DNA of 47,026 nucleotides from Spirobacillus cienkowskii (GTDB taxonomy: Bacteria; Bdellovibrionota_B; Oligoflexia; Silvanigrellales; Silvanigrellaceae), in contig QOVW01000071.1 in NCBI GenBank assembly GCA_003339605.1, positions 1 to 47,026 on the forward strand, in the 5' to 3' direction. The position numbers and the translations under genes were made by a program. This document shows positions 35,612-43,759 of this stretch, piece by piece. Below the pieces are notes generated by a model. The model searched no databases. It saw only the letters and a program-made list of their open reading frames with translations, and was not told the DNA's origin. The first letter of the stretch is position 1. Each line of letters begins with the position of its first letter.

Positions 35612-36913
35612 TTAAGGCGTAGGAGAAGACGCCTCAGGAACAGCGGCATCTGCGGGATTAACAGGATTTACCGGAGTAACAGGTTCAACTGGATTGACTG
35701 GTTCAACTGGTGTAACCGCTTCAGCAGGAAGGCTCGGAGGTTCTACTCCACTTTCTGTGTTTGCCGGCACAGGACGTTCGTCCAATTGATTGTGTTGTTC
35801 TTCTGTTGGCGGAGTATGTGGTGGTGGAGTTGACTCTTCTTGTGGAGTCTGACTTGCCGCTGGGGCGCTTGCCGACACTTCTGATGGCTCAATCTCTAAA
35901 GAAAATACTTTCGTAAAATCCCAGGTTCCACTATGTAAATTGAGCGCTGCAATTCTGACAAACCAATTTCCTTGGCCAATGACTTGCACAGGAAATGACG
36001 TTTTATTTGTGCTAAACACTTTTACTTTATTTAAAAAATCAACGTCACTCGCCACTTCAACTCTAAAAAAAGAAACTTTGCCTGTAGCACTCCAATTTAT
36101 TACATCTTTAAAATTTAATTTAGAAGGAATGTTTGCCTGAATACCTGTTTCTTTAGGAGGATTAATAGTAATTTTATTCGCAAATTTACCTTCTTCTTTC
36201 CAGTAAATTTCACCTGGAGGTGGAATTGAAATTCGATATTTACCTGTCTGATCAGCAAAACCATTTAAATAAATAGTTTTAAAATTAGGATCTCTAGAAA
36301 CAACAATCTTTTTTTGCGAAGGTGCTTCAATGACTGGCCCACCATCTTGAATATCATAATTATAGGTTGTTGTGAGTCCTTTTTGCAGATTTGGTTTTAC
36401 AAGTGCTGAAGGAGGCGTTATCGATTTTGCCACAGACTTTTCTTTTGCAATCACTTGTTTCTTTTCGACTGCGACTGGCTTTTCTACTGGAGAAGGAACA
36501 ACAATCGCTGCAGGAACTTGGTTCGAATTTTCAGTATTTGATTTTGCTTCTGGTGCAACAATCGCAACAGCAGGTTTTTCGGACACAACATTTGGCGTTG
36601 CCACTTTGCCATCCACTTTGGGAACAACCTCTGGTTTTTGGAGATTTGGAGCAACAGCAGCAACGTTCTTTTTTTCTGAAGAATTATCTCCAAAAGGAGT
36701 ATATGGTCCAAGAAATAAGATCCCTGCAGCAGTTGCTCCAGCTACAGTCACTCCAGTCGTAATTCCTGTTAAAATCATTTTTCTTTTTTTTGAAAGTTCG
36801 TCTTCTACAGCTTGCGATGGAAATTGTTCATTTTTGGCTTCATTTTGCTCATCTTTAGGATAATTTTTCTGACGCTCAATAGATTCTGTTTTTTTCAATC
36901 GAATGTTTGCCAT
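35612..36913 (-). CDS. Membrane-anchored Pro-rich protein with beta-sandwich region
   Basis: 433 residues from the ATG at 36913 (AGAGGTTTTGAAT in front). A charged cytoplasmic start of about 45 residues is followed by one membrane segment (about ILTGITTGVTVAGATAAGILFL). Then comes a Val/Ala/Pro-rich linker, and about 180 residues of beta-type sequence with VSFFRVEVASDVDFLNKVKVF and NWFVRIAALNLHSGTWDF, which resembles the repeats after FecR domains. The end is a Pro/Val/Glu tail with the unit PVNPVEPVT. It could span the periplasm or bind peptidoglycan or a partner. No enzyme motif is seen. It lies downstream of the patatin gene in the same direction. Confidence 0.6.
   Translation of the reverse strand: MANIRLKKTESIERQKNYPKDEQNEAKNEQFPSQAVEDELSKKRKMILTGITTGVTVAGATAAGILFLGPYTPFGDNSSEKKNVAAVAPNLQKPEVVPKVDGKVATPNVVSEKPAVAIVAPEAKSNTENSNQVPAAIVVPSPVEKPVAVEKKQVIAKEKSVAKSITPPSALVKPNLQKGLTTTYNYDIQDGGPVIEAPSQKKIVVSRDPNFKTIYLNGFADQTGKYRISIPPPGEIYWKEEGKFANKITINPPKETGIQANIPSKLNFKDVINWSATGKVSFFRVEVASDVDFLNKVKVFSTNKTSFPVQVIGQGNWFVRIAALNLHSGTWDFTKVFSLEIEPSEVSASAPAASQTPQEESTPPPHTPPTEEQHNQLDERPVPANTESGVEPPSLPAEAVTPVEPVNPVEPVTPVNPVNPADAAVPEASSPTP
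35664..35717. repeat. Tandem 18-bp repeat in the Pro-rich tail
   Basis: Three consecutive 18-base units (35664-35681, 35682-35699, 35700-35717) vary around GGTTCAACTGGAGTAACA. They encode the PV-N/E-PV-type tail of the protein on the minus strand. A partial unit precedes them. Such repeats may vary in number between strains. Confidence 0.7.
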
Positions 36914-37024
36914 ATTCAAAACCTCTGTGCATTAAATGCTTTCTAATCAATTTTATATCGGAATACGCGCAAATGGATTAACAATTCAATTTTTGCCTAT
37001 CAAAAATGATATGTTAAATTTTTG

Positions 37025-38698
37025 TCAGTTGAGTAATGAAGAAATAACTTGTTCCGATTTTAGGGCAAATCCATGCTTGGCAAACTTATGTGCAATCGCA
37101 TCATACGATGAAATAATTTGTGAAATGGTACAACGATAACCCAAATCGACAAGCTCCGCACGAATATGATATTTCATGGGATTTCCTGCCATCGCCTCCA
37201 TCACATCATCAGTGGGTCGAAAAATAACAAAGTCTACATTTGGATAATTGTCCATTGAATGCTTAAGCAGTGAACTCGAACGGGTTTGTACAAGGCTTTT
37301 TACGGCTTGTACCATAGCAAAATAACCGCCTCGCTTCATCACTGCTCCAGGCAAATTACTTGTATAAGGAACCATAGGGTCAATATAAACAACCAAGCCG
37401 GCGCCCTTACGAATAGCAGTATTAAAGTCGGATGCGCTTGTTAGTTGTCCATCCGTAAACCAATGGCCTTTAACGCGTTCTGGCAAATAAAATGGAGGCA
37501 GTGCCGTGCTTGCTCGGATTGCTTGGCTAATTTTAATATCTTTCCAAGGCTCTTCACCAAAGACAACATTTTCGCCAGTATCTTGATCCGTCACATTGAT
37601 ATAGAGCTCTTTTTTTAGCGCTGCCATATTATCTGTCATTCCAAAAAATTGAATTTGCTTTTCAAAAAATCTTTTTAATTTTTCTCCCTTAAAAAATCCT
37701 GTTGGCACAGATTGCTGTAATCGACTGATAAGTTCACCAGAGTCAAAAGTTGAAAACGCGCGAACAAAATCAAACGCGCGCTTGGCAATTTCTGAACTTG
37801 CTAGGTCAAAAACTGTATTGAGTCCTATAGGCTCTAAACTGGTATGTTTTCGATAAATCTGACGCACAAGATCATCAGAATGAACTCCGATTGCAAGAGT
37901 ACTCGCAACAATTGCTCCAGAGGAAACACCACAAAAAATATCAAAATCTCCTGCCTCTTTATCTAGCAAACAGTTGTCAATTGCATTCACCACACCTATC
38001 GAGTAGATGTAGCCTTCTAAACCACCTCCAGAAATACAAATGCTTGTTTTCTTATGATTTTGTCTAAAATTATACAATTCACGGGTTGCTGCTAAAAATA
38101 ATTCTACAGAATTACCGGGATCTGTTATGGCAGCACGGATATTTGCAAGACTTAAATAAAACTCTCGATTTGTTTGTCCTGCCGATTTTGGCAAAACAAC
38201 AACCACTCTTCGCATAGAATAAAGAAAATCACGCGGTGTAAATTTTTCAATGGCAGAACGTAAATTTTCAAAATTTACTGCCGCTTGTTGTTCACTGGAT
38301 TCAAATGCGGATGGAGAATTATGCAAAACATCAGTTTGTTGTTTTCCTTCATTTTTTTCTGGTTCGTTGTGTTCATCGGCAAAAGAAAGATCAGCAAAAG
38401 AATCTTGAGCCATTGTCCTTTCATCTAAAATAATCAAATCGGCATCAAAAACAGGTAGTTCTCTTGCTAACTCGTACACATCATTATAAAAATTTACTGT
38501 TGCTCCAGGAAATGAATTTGCCGCCAAGGCTAAACGTCTAAATAAGTAAGAAGAGACTGAAAAAGAATTGGGTTTAAGAGGAGAAATATTTCTTGCACCT
38601 GCTTTGACAAACTCTATTTTTAAAGACTCAATCAGCGAAGAGTTTCCAATATACATCACACGAAACTCTTTGTAACCTGAGTATTTGTCTGTTGCCAA
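37025..38698 (-). CDS. Patatin-like phospholipase with receiver-like N-terminal region
   Basis: 557 residues. The patatin domain covers about 217-430: oxyanion motif GGGLEG (224-229), nucleophile elbow GVSSG with S259, and the catalytic Asp D416 in FTDGQLTS. Patatins are serine/aspartate acyl hydrolases acting on phospholipids. The first 100 residues look like a degenerate response-regulator fold (FRVMYIGNSSLIESLKIEFVKAG, then ADLIILDERT), followed by an acidic linker (100-145) and a helix-strand region. No signal peptide is seen, so it is cytoplasmic unless exported by a dedicated system. It follows the RNA methyltransferase gene by 42 bases. Confidence 0.85.
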   Translation of the reverse strand: MATDKYSGYKEFRVMYIGNSSLIESLKIEFVKAGARNISPLKPNSFSVSSYLFRRLALAANSFPGATVNFYNDVYELARELPVFDADLIILDERTMAQDSFADLSFADEHNEPEKNEGKQQTDVLHNSPSAFESSEQQAAVNFENLRSAIEKFTPRDFLYSMRRVVVVLPKSAGQTNREFYLSLANIRAAITDPGNSVELFLAATRELYNFRQNHKKTSICISGGGLEGYIYSIGVVNAIDNCLLDKEAGDFDIFCGVSSGAIVASTLAIGVHSDDLVRQIYRKHTSLEPIGLNTVFDLASSEIAKRAFDFVRAFSTFDSGELISRLQQSVPTGFFKGEKLKRFFEKQIQFFGMTDNMAALKKELYINVTDQDTGENVVFGEEPWKDIKISQAIRASTALPPFYLPERVKGHWFTDGQLTSASDFNTAIRKGAGLVVYIDPMVPYTSNLPGAVMKRGGYFAMVQAVKSLVQTRSSSLLKHSMDNYPNVDFVIFRPTDDVMEAMAGNPMKYHIRAELVDLGYRCTISQIISSYDAIAHKFAKHGFALKSEQVISSLLN

Positions 38699-38740
38699 AG
38701 TGGTTCTCCTAATCGTATTCCGAAATTTGAATCCAACCGC

Positions 38741-40159
38741 CTACAGAGAGTGTTTATCGTTTTTTGGGTAAAGATCATATTTTAAAAACTTACATGCAAT
38801 GGCTCCGTTATAAACAGAAATTCTTCGGGTCGGCTTTAACCCAACAGATTTTATGGCATTTTCATTACTTGATAACAGCCACGCAGTCCAAAATGAAAAC
38901 TTTTGCTTCCATAAATCTCCAAGCGATTGGTACAATGGTCTTAAGTCGTCATCCTGCTTGAGTCTCTCGCCATATGGAGGATTGACAATTAAAAGGCCAC
39001 GCGATGCAAATGGCATCGCATTGAGTACGTCTTTTTTTTCAAAAGTTACAATTTTACTGACTCCTGCTATTTTAGCACACTCAATTGCTGTGGCAACATT
39101 ACCTGCTAAAAGATCACTTCCAAAAAACAAAGAAATCTTATCTGAAGAATATTGAATTCCATTTTTTTCACAATATAATTTAATGCGCAATGGCAATTCA
39201 GAAATCGATTTTTCATTCGCAATCACTTTATTTTTTAAATTATTATAAATTTTTTTAATTTCCAACAGATTTTGTGGACATAAATTTAAAAATGCAAAAT
39301 GCTCACGGTGTACGTTGGGTTTCCAATGTAATAAAGCAAGAGCTGCTTCAATTAAAAATGTTCCAGAACCACACATTGGATCCATCAGAAACGGTGACAA
39401 TAAAATTGCATTTGATTTGCCTTGAATACCTTGATTTTTTAAAATTCTGGTTTCTTTATCTTCAAAGTAAACGGGATCACTTGATTCCCATATTTTACTA
39501 GCCAATGACATCCAGCCCGTCATTCGCAATAAAGATGCAGCAATTGACTCTTTCAATGGTGCTTCAATAGTTGATAAACGATAACCGCGCCTTGAGAGAG
39601 GCTCTCCCGTTGTATCAACAGAAATACTCAACTGAGTTCTAAAAAGCCGAACATAAATTTTAACATCGGCATGACTCGGTTCAACATTTGGACGATCATT
39701 GTATTTTCTACGAAAAGTATCACAAATTGCATCTTTAACTTTTAGTGCAACAAACATTGAGTTGCTGACAAACGTATCTTGCACAGATGCGCTCACTGAA
39801 AAAGACAAATTTTTAGCAAAAATTGCGGTCCAATCTATTTGAGTTGCATACTGATACAACTCATCTACGTTTTCTACCTCGCTCTCGCTCAACACCAATA
39901 AAACTCGGCTTGCACACATTGATGTTAAATTTGCTGCAATTGCCCCTTGCCATCCCGCTTCAAAATAGCAGCCAGCAGATCCGTTCCATATTTTTGACCT
40001 TAAATTGTATCTATCTGAAATATCTTCTAGTTCTTCTTTTAAAACGTCTTCCAATCCCCTCGATGTTGTCACAAAAAAACGATTTGTCGCTTGGAAAGTG
40101 TGAAAGTAATTTGAAATTGAATGAAATTTACTTTGGTGGCGATGGGGTTTTTTCTTCAT
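38741..40159 (-). CDS. THUMP-domain class I RNA methyltransferase (RlmL/YpsC-like)
   Basis: 472 residues. FFVTTSRGLEDVLKEEL opens a ferredoxin-like and THUMP region (to about 180, with VKIYVRLFRTQLSISVDTTGEPLSRRGYR). The Rossmann methyltransferase domain has the SAM loop MDPMCGSGTFLIEAAL and the catalytic NPPYGERL. Such enzymes make N2-methylguanosine in rRNA or tRNA; the likely target by similarity is 23S rRNA G2445, as in the first half of E. coli RlmL. The ATG at 40159 has AAGGATAAAA in front and overlaps the end of the MotE-like gene by 32 bases, so it is translationally linked to the flagellar operon. Confidence 0.85.
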   Translation of the reverse strand: MKKKPHRHQSKFHSISNYFHTFQATNRFFVTTSRGLEDVLKEELEDISDRYNLRSKIWNGSAGCYFEAGWQGAIAANLTSMCASRVLLVLSESEVENVDELYQYATQIDWTAIFAKNLSFSVSASVQDTFVSNSMFVALKVKDAICDTFRRKYNDRPNVEPSHADVKIYVRLFRTQLSISVDTTGEPLSRRGYRLSTIEAPLKESIAASLLRMTGWMSLASKIWESSDPVYFEDKETRILKNQGIQGKSNAILLSPFLMDPMCGSGTFLIEAALALLHWKPNVHREHFAFLNLCPQNLLEIKKIYNNLKNKVIANEKSISELPLRIKLYCEKNGIQYSSDKISLFFGSDLLAGNVATAIECAKIAGVSKIVTFEKKDVLNAMPFASRGLLIVNPPYGERLKQDDDLRPLYQSLGDLWKQKFSFWTAWLLSSNENAIKSVGLKPTRRISVYNGAIACKFLKYDLYPKNDKHSL

Positions 40160-40706
40160 TTTTATCCTTGCTAGGAGAACATAACCCTAACTCTCTAAGC
40201 ATTTCAAACTCTCTGCCTGAACGGATGCGGGTATAGTACTCTAAAAATTGTGTCGCTTTTGCTGGACTCGAGTTTTCTAAAAGTTTTGTCACTTGACGTG
40301 GCGGCAATTTGCTTAACATTGCGATCACCAAGTCTCTATCCATCGAATCCATAACAGGGGCAACTTTACGCGGCTCCATTTTAGATACGAACTCGACGGC
40401 TTCTTTCACTCTCGCCTCTTTCAGTTTTTTCTCTTTTTGAAGCGTTTCGTCAAGTAACCTTTTTTCTTCTTGAACTTTTTTTAATTGGGCGTCTACATCT
40501 AATTTAGCTTGATCATAGGCTTTTTTTGCTTCTTCTAGCCTCACAAGTTTTTGTTCAATGTCTTGCTTAATCACCTCAAACTCATCTCTTATTCTCATTG
40601 CTTCTGATGCTGTCAACTCTCCTTTAGGAATCGTTGGCAAATTTTGTGCAAAAATAAAAATTGGCAACCATAGGCTAATAAATATTGCAAATAGATTTAA
40701 TCTCAT
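40128..40706 (-). CDS. motE: MotE-like flagellar motor chaperone
   Basis: 192 residues. A signal peptide or anchor comes first (FAIFISLWLPIFIFAQ). A long coiled coil follows (about 45-110, rich in Lys and Glu). Then comes a compact domain resembling the MgtE N-terminal domain: FVSKMEPRKVAPVMDSMDRDLVIAMLSKLPPRQVTKLLENSSPAKATQFLEYY. MotE-type proteins in other bacteria help MotC/MotB in the periplasm. The start overlaps the fliJ stop as ATGA. No motA/motB gene is present in the window, so the partner is not shown. Confidence 0.7.
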   Translation of the reverse strand: MRLNLFAIFISLWLPIFIFAQNLPTIPKGELTASEAMRIRDEFEVIKQDIEQKLVRLEEAKKAYDQAKLDVDAQLKKVQEEKRLLDETLQKEKKLKEARVKEAVEFVSKMEPRKVAPVMDSMDRDLVIAMLSKLPPRQVTKLLENSSPAKATQFLEYYTRIRSGREFEMLRELGLCSPSKDKNEEKTPSPPK

Positions 40707-41161
40707 TCTTCACCTGAATTTGTTTGATGTGCCCGAACAAATTTCTGAGTTCCAATTTCATCCAAAAACATTTGCTCTTTCATATTTTCTTTAGCAAAAA
40801 ATTCTTTTTCTTTCACTGCTTTTAAATTTTCTAAAATTTTTTGTTTTCTGCGCGATTGAATTAAAGTTTGCTGATTCAGCTCCAAATCATTTTGACACGT
40901 TCTTAAATTATCAAGCAGCTCCATAATGCGACCCTGACGTATTGCTAATGATTTTTCAAAGATCTTTACATTATCAAATTTAGATTCTTTTACCTGAATA
41001 TTTAGTGTTTCTCGTTCTTCAAAATAACAATCTCTTTCTTTGATCATCATATTTTTTAATTCTGCAATCACATTCTTGACAAACTCAACACGACGCTCTG
41101 CTTCTTGCGTTTCAAGTTCTCTTAAATTTAATACGTTTTGCAAATTAAATTTGAACTTCAT
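40703..41161 (-). CDS. fliJ: Flagellar export chaperone FliJ
   Basis: 152 residues, almost all coiled coil, beginning MKFKFNLQNVLNLRELETQEAERR, the typical FliJ start (FxLQxVLxxRE). FliJ is the central stalk of the flagellar type III export ATPase, binding FliI and FlhA. The gene overlaps fliI by four bases (ATGA) and motE by four bases, so the three are coupled. Confidence 0.88.
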   Translation of the reverse strand: MKFKFNLQNVLNLRELETQEAERRVEFVKNVIAELKNMMIKERDCYFEERETLNIQVKESKFDNVKIFEKSLAIRQGRIMELLDNLRTCQNDLELNQQTLIQSRRKQKILENLKAVKEKEFFAKENMKEQMFLDEIGTQKFVRAHQTNSGEE

Positions 41162-42501
41162 GAATTATCCTCAATAAACAATTCATTAAGCCCTGCTAAA
41201 GATTCATTAAAGTTACAAGTTATAGTTCTATCTTGTTTTAAATATGCTTCAATTTTAGGGAGAAGTTTAATCGCCTTATCCAATTTTGGATTGACTCCGG
41301 TAGAATATGCGCCAATACTAATTAAATCTTCATTTTTTTGAAATTCTGCCATAAGATCGCGTAAATAACTCACTTGAGTCAAATGCTGTTGACTGACAAT
41401 ATCAACCATAACACGGCTCGCACTTGATAAAATATCAATCGCAGGAAAATGGTTTCGTTCTGCAAGAATACGGGATAAGTTTATATGGCCATCTAAAATA
41501 CTACGCGCAGAATCGCTAACAGGATCATTAAAGTCATCCCCTTCAACCAACACAGTATAAATTCCTGTTAGCGATCCTTTAGAACTGCTATTGCCAGCTC
41601 TTTCCAAGAGTTTAGGAAGCAGAGAAAACACTGAAGGAGTGTAACCTTTGGTTGTTGGTGGTTCTCCCACAGAAAGGCCAATCTCCCTTTGTGCCATTGC
41701 CACTCGAGTCAGAGAATCCATTAATAACAAAACTTTTTTACCAGACTCTCGAAAATACTCTGCAATTGCAGTGCCAACATGGGCTGCTCGAACACGACTG
41801 AGAGGAGATTGATCGCCCGTTGACACCACAACCACACTTTTTTTCATGCCTTCTGGGCCAAGATTTTCTTCGAGAAACTCTCGAACTTCGCGACCTCTTT
41901 CGCCAATTAAGGTAATCACATTGACATCAGAATTGGAATAACGAGAAATCATTCCTAATAAAACACTTTTGCCAACTCCGGAGCCTGCCATAATTCCAAC
42001 ACGTTGCCCTTCACCGAAGGTTAATAAACCATTTAAACAGCGAATTCCTGTATCGAAGGGAGTCTCAATGCGTTTTCTGATTAATGGATTTAAAGGTTCA
42101 CGAATGATAGAATACAAAACGCCTTGATTGGGCACAAATGATTCTCCTACCATAGGACAACCATACCCATCGATAATTCTCCCAATCAAATGATCTCCAA
42201 CTCTTATTTTTTGCTCGCGTTCAACGCACTGCACTAAAGAGTTCGCACACACACCGATAGGATCAGAAAAAGGAACCACTAGAGACTTTTCTTTTCTAAA
42301 TCCAACAACTTCACCTTCAATTGAAAAACTTCGTTCACGATTAAAAATACGAACACGAGCCCCTAAAGGAACATCAACTAAAGTAACTTCAATAACAGTT
42401 CCTACAATTTGAATCACTTTACCATATTTTTCAAAACTTTCTTGTACTAAACTTTTTTCTCTTTCTTGTTTTACTTTTGCAATCGCATGATTAGAAAACA
42501 T
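41158..42501 (-). CDS. fliI: Flagellum-specific export ATPase FliI
   Basis: 447 residues with the F1-beta-like fold. Walker A is GSGVGKS (173-179), Walker B lies in VLLLMDSLTRVAMAQREIGLSVGEPPTTKGYTPSVFS. The usual GERGREVREF follows the P-loop, and the C-terminal helices end at NELFIEDNS. It powers unfolding and delivery of flagellar export substrates with FliH and FliJ. The gene starts 3 bases after fliH. T3SS paralogues are similar, but the fliG/fliH context makes FliI secure. Confidence 0.95.
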   Translation of the reverse strand: MFSNHAIAKVKQEREKSLVQESFEKYGKVIQIVGTVIEVTLVDVPLGARVRIFNRERSFSIEGEVVGFRKEKSLVVPFSDPIGVCANSLVQCVEREQKIRVGDHLIGRIIDGYGCPMVGESFVPNQGVLYSIIREPLNPLIRKRIETPFDTGIRCLNGLLTFGEGQRVGIMAGSGVGKSVLLGMISRYSNSDVNVITLIGERGREVREFLEENLGPEGMKKSVVVVSTGDQSPLSRVRAAHVGTAIAEYFRESGKKVLLLMDSLTRVAMAQREIGLSVGEPPTTKGYTPSVFSLLPKLLERAGNSSSKGSLTGIYTVLVEGDDFNDPVSDSARSILDGHINLSRILAERNHFPAIDILSSASRVMVDIVSQQHLTQVSYLRDLMAEFQKNEDLISIGAYSTGVNPKLDKAIKLLPKIEAYLKQDRTITCNFNESLAGLNELFIEDNS

Positions 42502-42504
42502 ATT

Positions 42505-43749
42505 TTAAGAGGCTTTCTTTGTATTATTATTTGATTCATGATCATTTTCATTTTGTTCTTCAAATAATTCTGGCTTTAGTTTTTGCACGATATTGTCTAT
42601 ACTTTTTTTAATATCAAACATCGCTGCACCAGTTTCGGTTTCAATTTCAAAATGACCTTCTTCCAAATTTATATTTTCTTTAATTTGAACCTTATCTTTT
42701 TCGCTGAGTGTTTCTATATGTTTTTGAATTCTATGAACATCATTTGGATTCATATTAATATTTAGCATTTTAGAAGATGCATAAGATTTAATAACATCAT
42801 CAAATAATTTTGTTAAAGCTGTATCACTACTTTTTAATTGCTCGCTTAAAATTCTTTCTGCACAAAGCTTTGTAATTTCTATAAATAAATCTTTTCCTTT
42901 TTGTAAGGTTACAGATTTTAGATCTTCTATATGATTTACTGAATCAGTAATATTTTTAAAAGTTCGCTCATATTTAGTTTCTGCAGCCTTCATCCCTCTT
43001 TCTTCGCCACTGCGAAAACCTTCTGCAGCACCTTCTTCATAACCAAGTGTGCGACCTTCTGCATGCCCCTGCTGTTTTCCTTCTTCTAAGCCTTTTTGAT
43101 ACCCCTGATCAAAACCTTCGCGTTGTCCTTTTTCAAAACTCTCCTGAAAACCTGTGTGTGGAACGGTATCTTTTACCTGTTCAGGAGCTTTGTTATTTTC
43201 TATAATTGGTGATTGTTTTTCTGATTGCGGCATTGGCGGAGGAGCTGCCTGCACTTCATTATTTTGGCTATTATCTTCTGCTTGATTTGTATTTGTTTCT
43301 GCCTCCAATTCCGTGCTTGGGATAAATTTTTTAAATAAACTTTCATTTGGTTTTTTTTTGCTCGAACTTCTATTTCTAAGAGTATTATGAATTTCATGTT
43401 GCTCAAGTTCTGCAAGTTCTAAGGCCATTGCCTCTTCTTCATCCATCATTTTGCGTCTACGGCGCTTCAGCAGTTCTCTTTGTGCTTTTTTAAAATCCTC
43501 TGTCATATCCCTTGGAAGCAAAGGTCTTGTTTTTGGTCCTAGCAAATTTGTAAAATCTCGAGGTATCGAGATTTTTTCTCGAATTTCTTGAGGATCATGC
43601 ATTTTTTCTTGAATGACTGTTCGCTTGAGATTGTCTGCATAAATTATACTTTGTTCATTAAAATGCATCCATGGATATCTTTCCACGTCGAGCATGCTCA
43701 TTGCTTTTTCATCGGCTTTTTTTATTAGTTTACCTCTTTTTCCGTTCAC
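42505..43749 (-). CDS. fliH: Flagellar assembly protein FliH, extended, with 12-glycine GxxxG array
   Basis: 414 residues, long for FliH (E. coli about 228). The first 200 residues are an unusual extension, with a basic block RRRRK and a Pro/Asn/Glu linker. Residues 208-252 carry twelve glycines at exactly four-residue spacing, a long version of the GxxxG helix segment known in FliH. The C-terminal 150 residues match FliH/HrpE (LFIEITKLCAERILSEQL, MNINMNPNDVHRI, EEGHFEIETETGAAMFDIKKS). FliH holds the FliI ATPase and docks it to the C-ring. Start GTG at 43749 after AAAGAGGTTTTT. It lies 10 bases after fliG. Confidence 0.9.
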   Translation of the reverse strand: MNGKRGKLIKKADEKAMSMLDVERYPWMHFNEQSIIYADNLKRTVIQEKMHDPQEIREKISIPRDFTNLLGPKTRPLLPRDMTEDFKKAQRELLKRRRRKMMDEEEAMALELAELEQHEIHNTLRNRSSSKKKPNESLFKKFIPSTELEAETNTNQAEDNSQNNEVQAAPPPMPQSEKQSPIIENNKAPEQVKDTVPHTGFQESFEKGQREGFDQGYQKGLEEGKQQGHAEGRTLGYEEGAAEGFRSGEERGMKAAETKYERTFKNITDSVNHIEDLKSVTLQKGKDLFIEITKLCAERILSEQLKSSDTALTKLFDDVIKSYASSKMLNINMNPNDVHRIQKHIETLSEKDKVQIKENINLEEGHFEIETETGAAMFDIKKSIDNIVQKLKPELFEEQNENDHESNNNTKKAS

Positions 43750-43759
43750 AAAAACCTCT

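Noticed and set aside
36372-36863. 163-codon plus-strand frame opposite the Pro-rich membrane protein gene
   Set aside because: Its composition (Phe, Thr, Ala, Ser runs) is the mirror of the Lys/Pro/Val-rich gene on the other strand; no SD and no protein-like features.
39823-40236. 137-codon plus-strand frame across the methyltransferase start
   Set aside because: Shadow of two overlapping well-supported minus-strand genes.
43000-43130. Glycine array as a collagen-like protein
   Set aside because: Spacing is four residues (GxxxG), not three (Gxy), and it lies within FliH.
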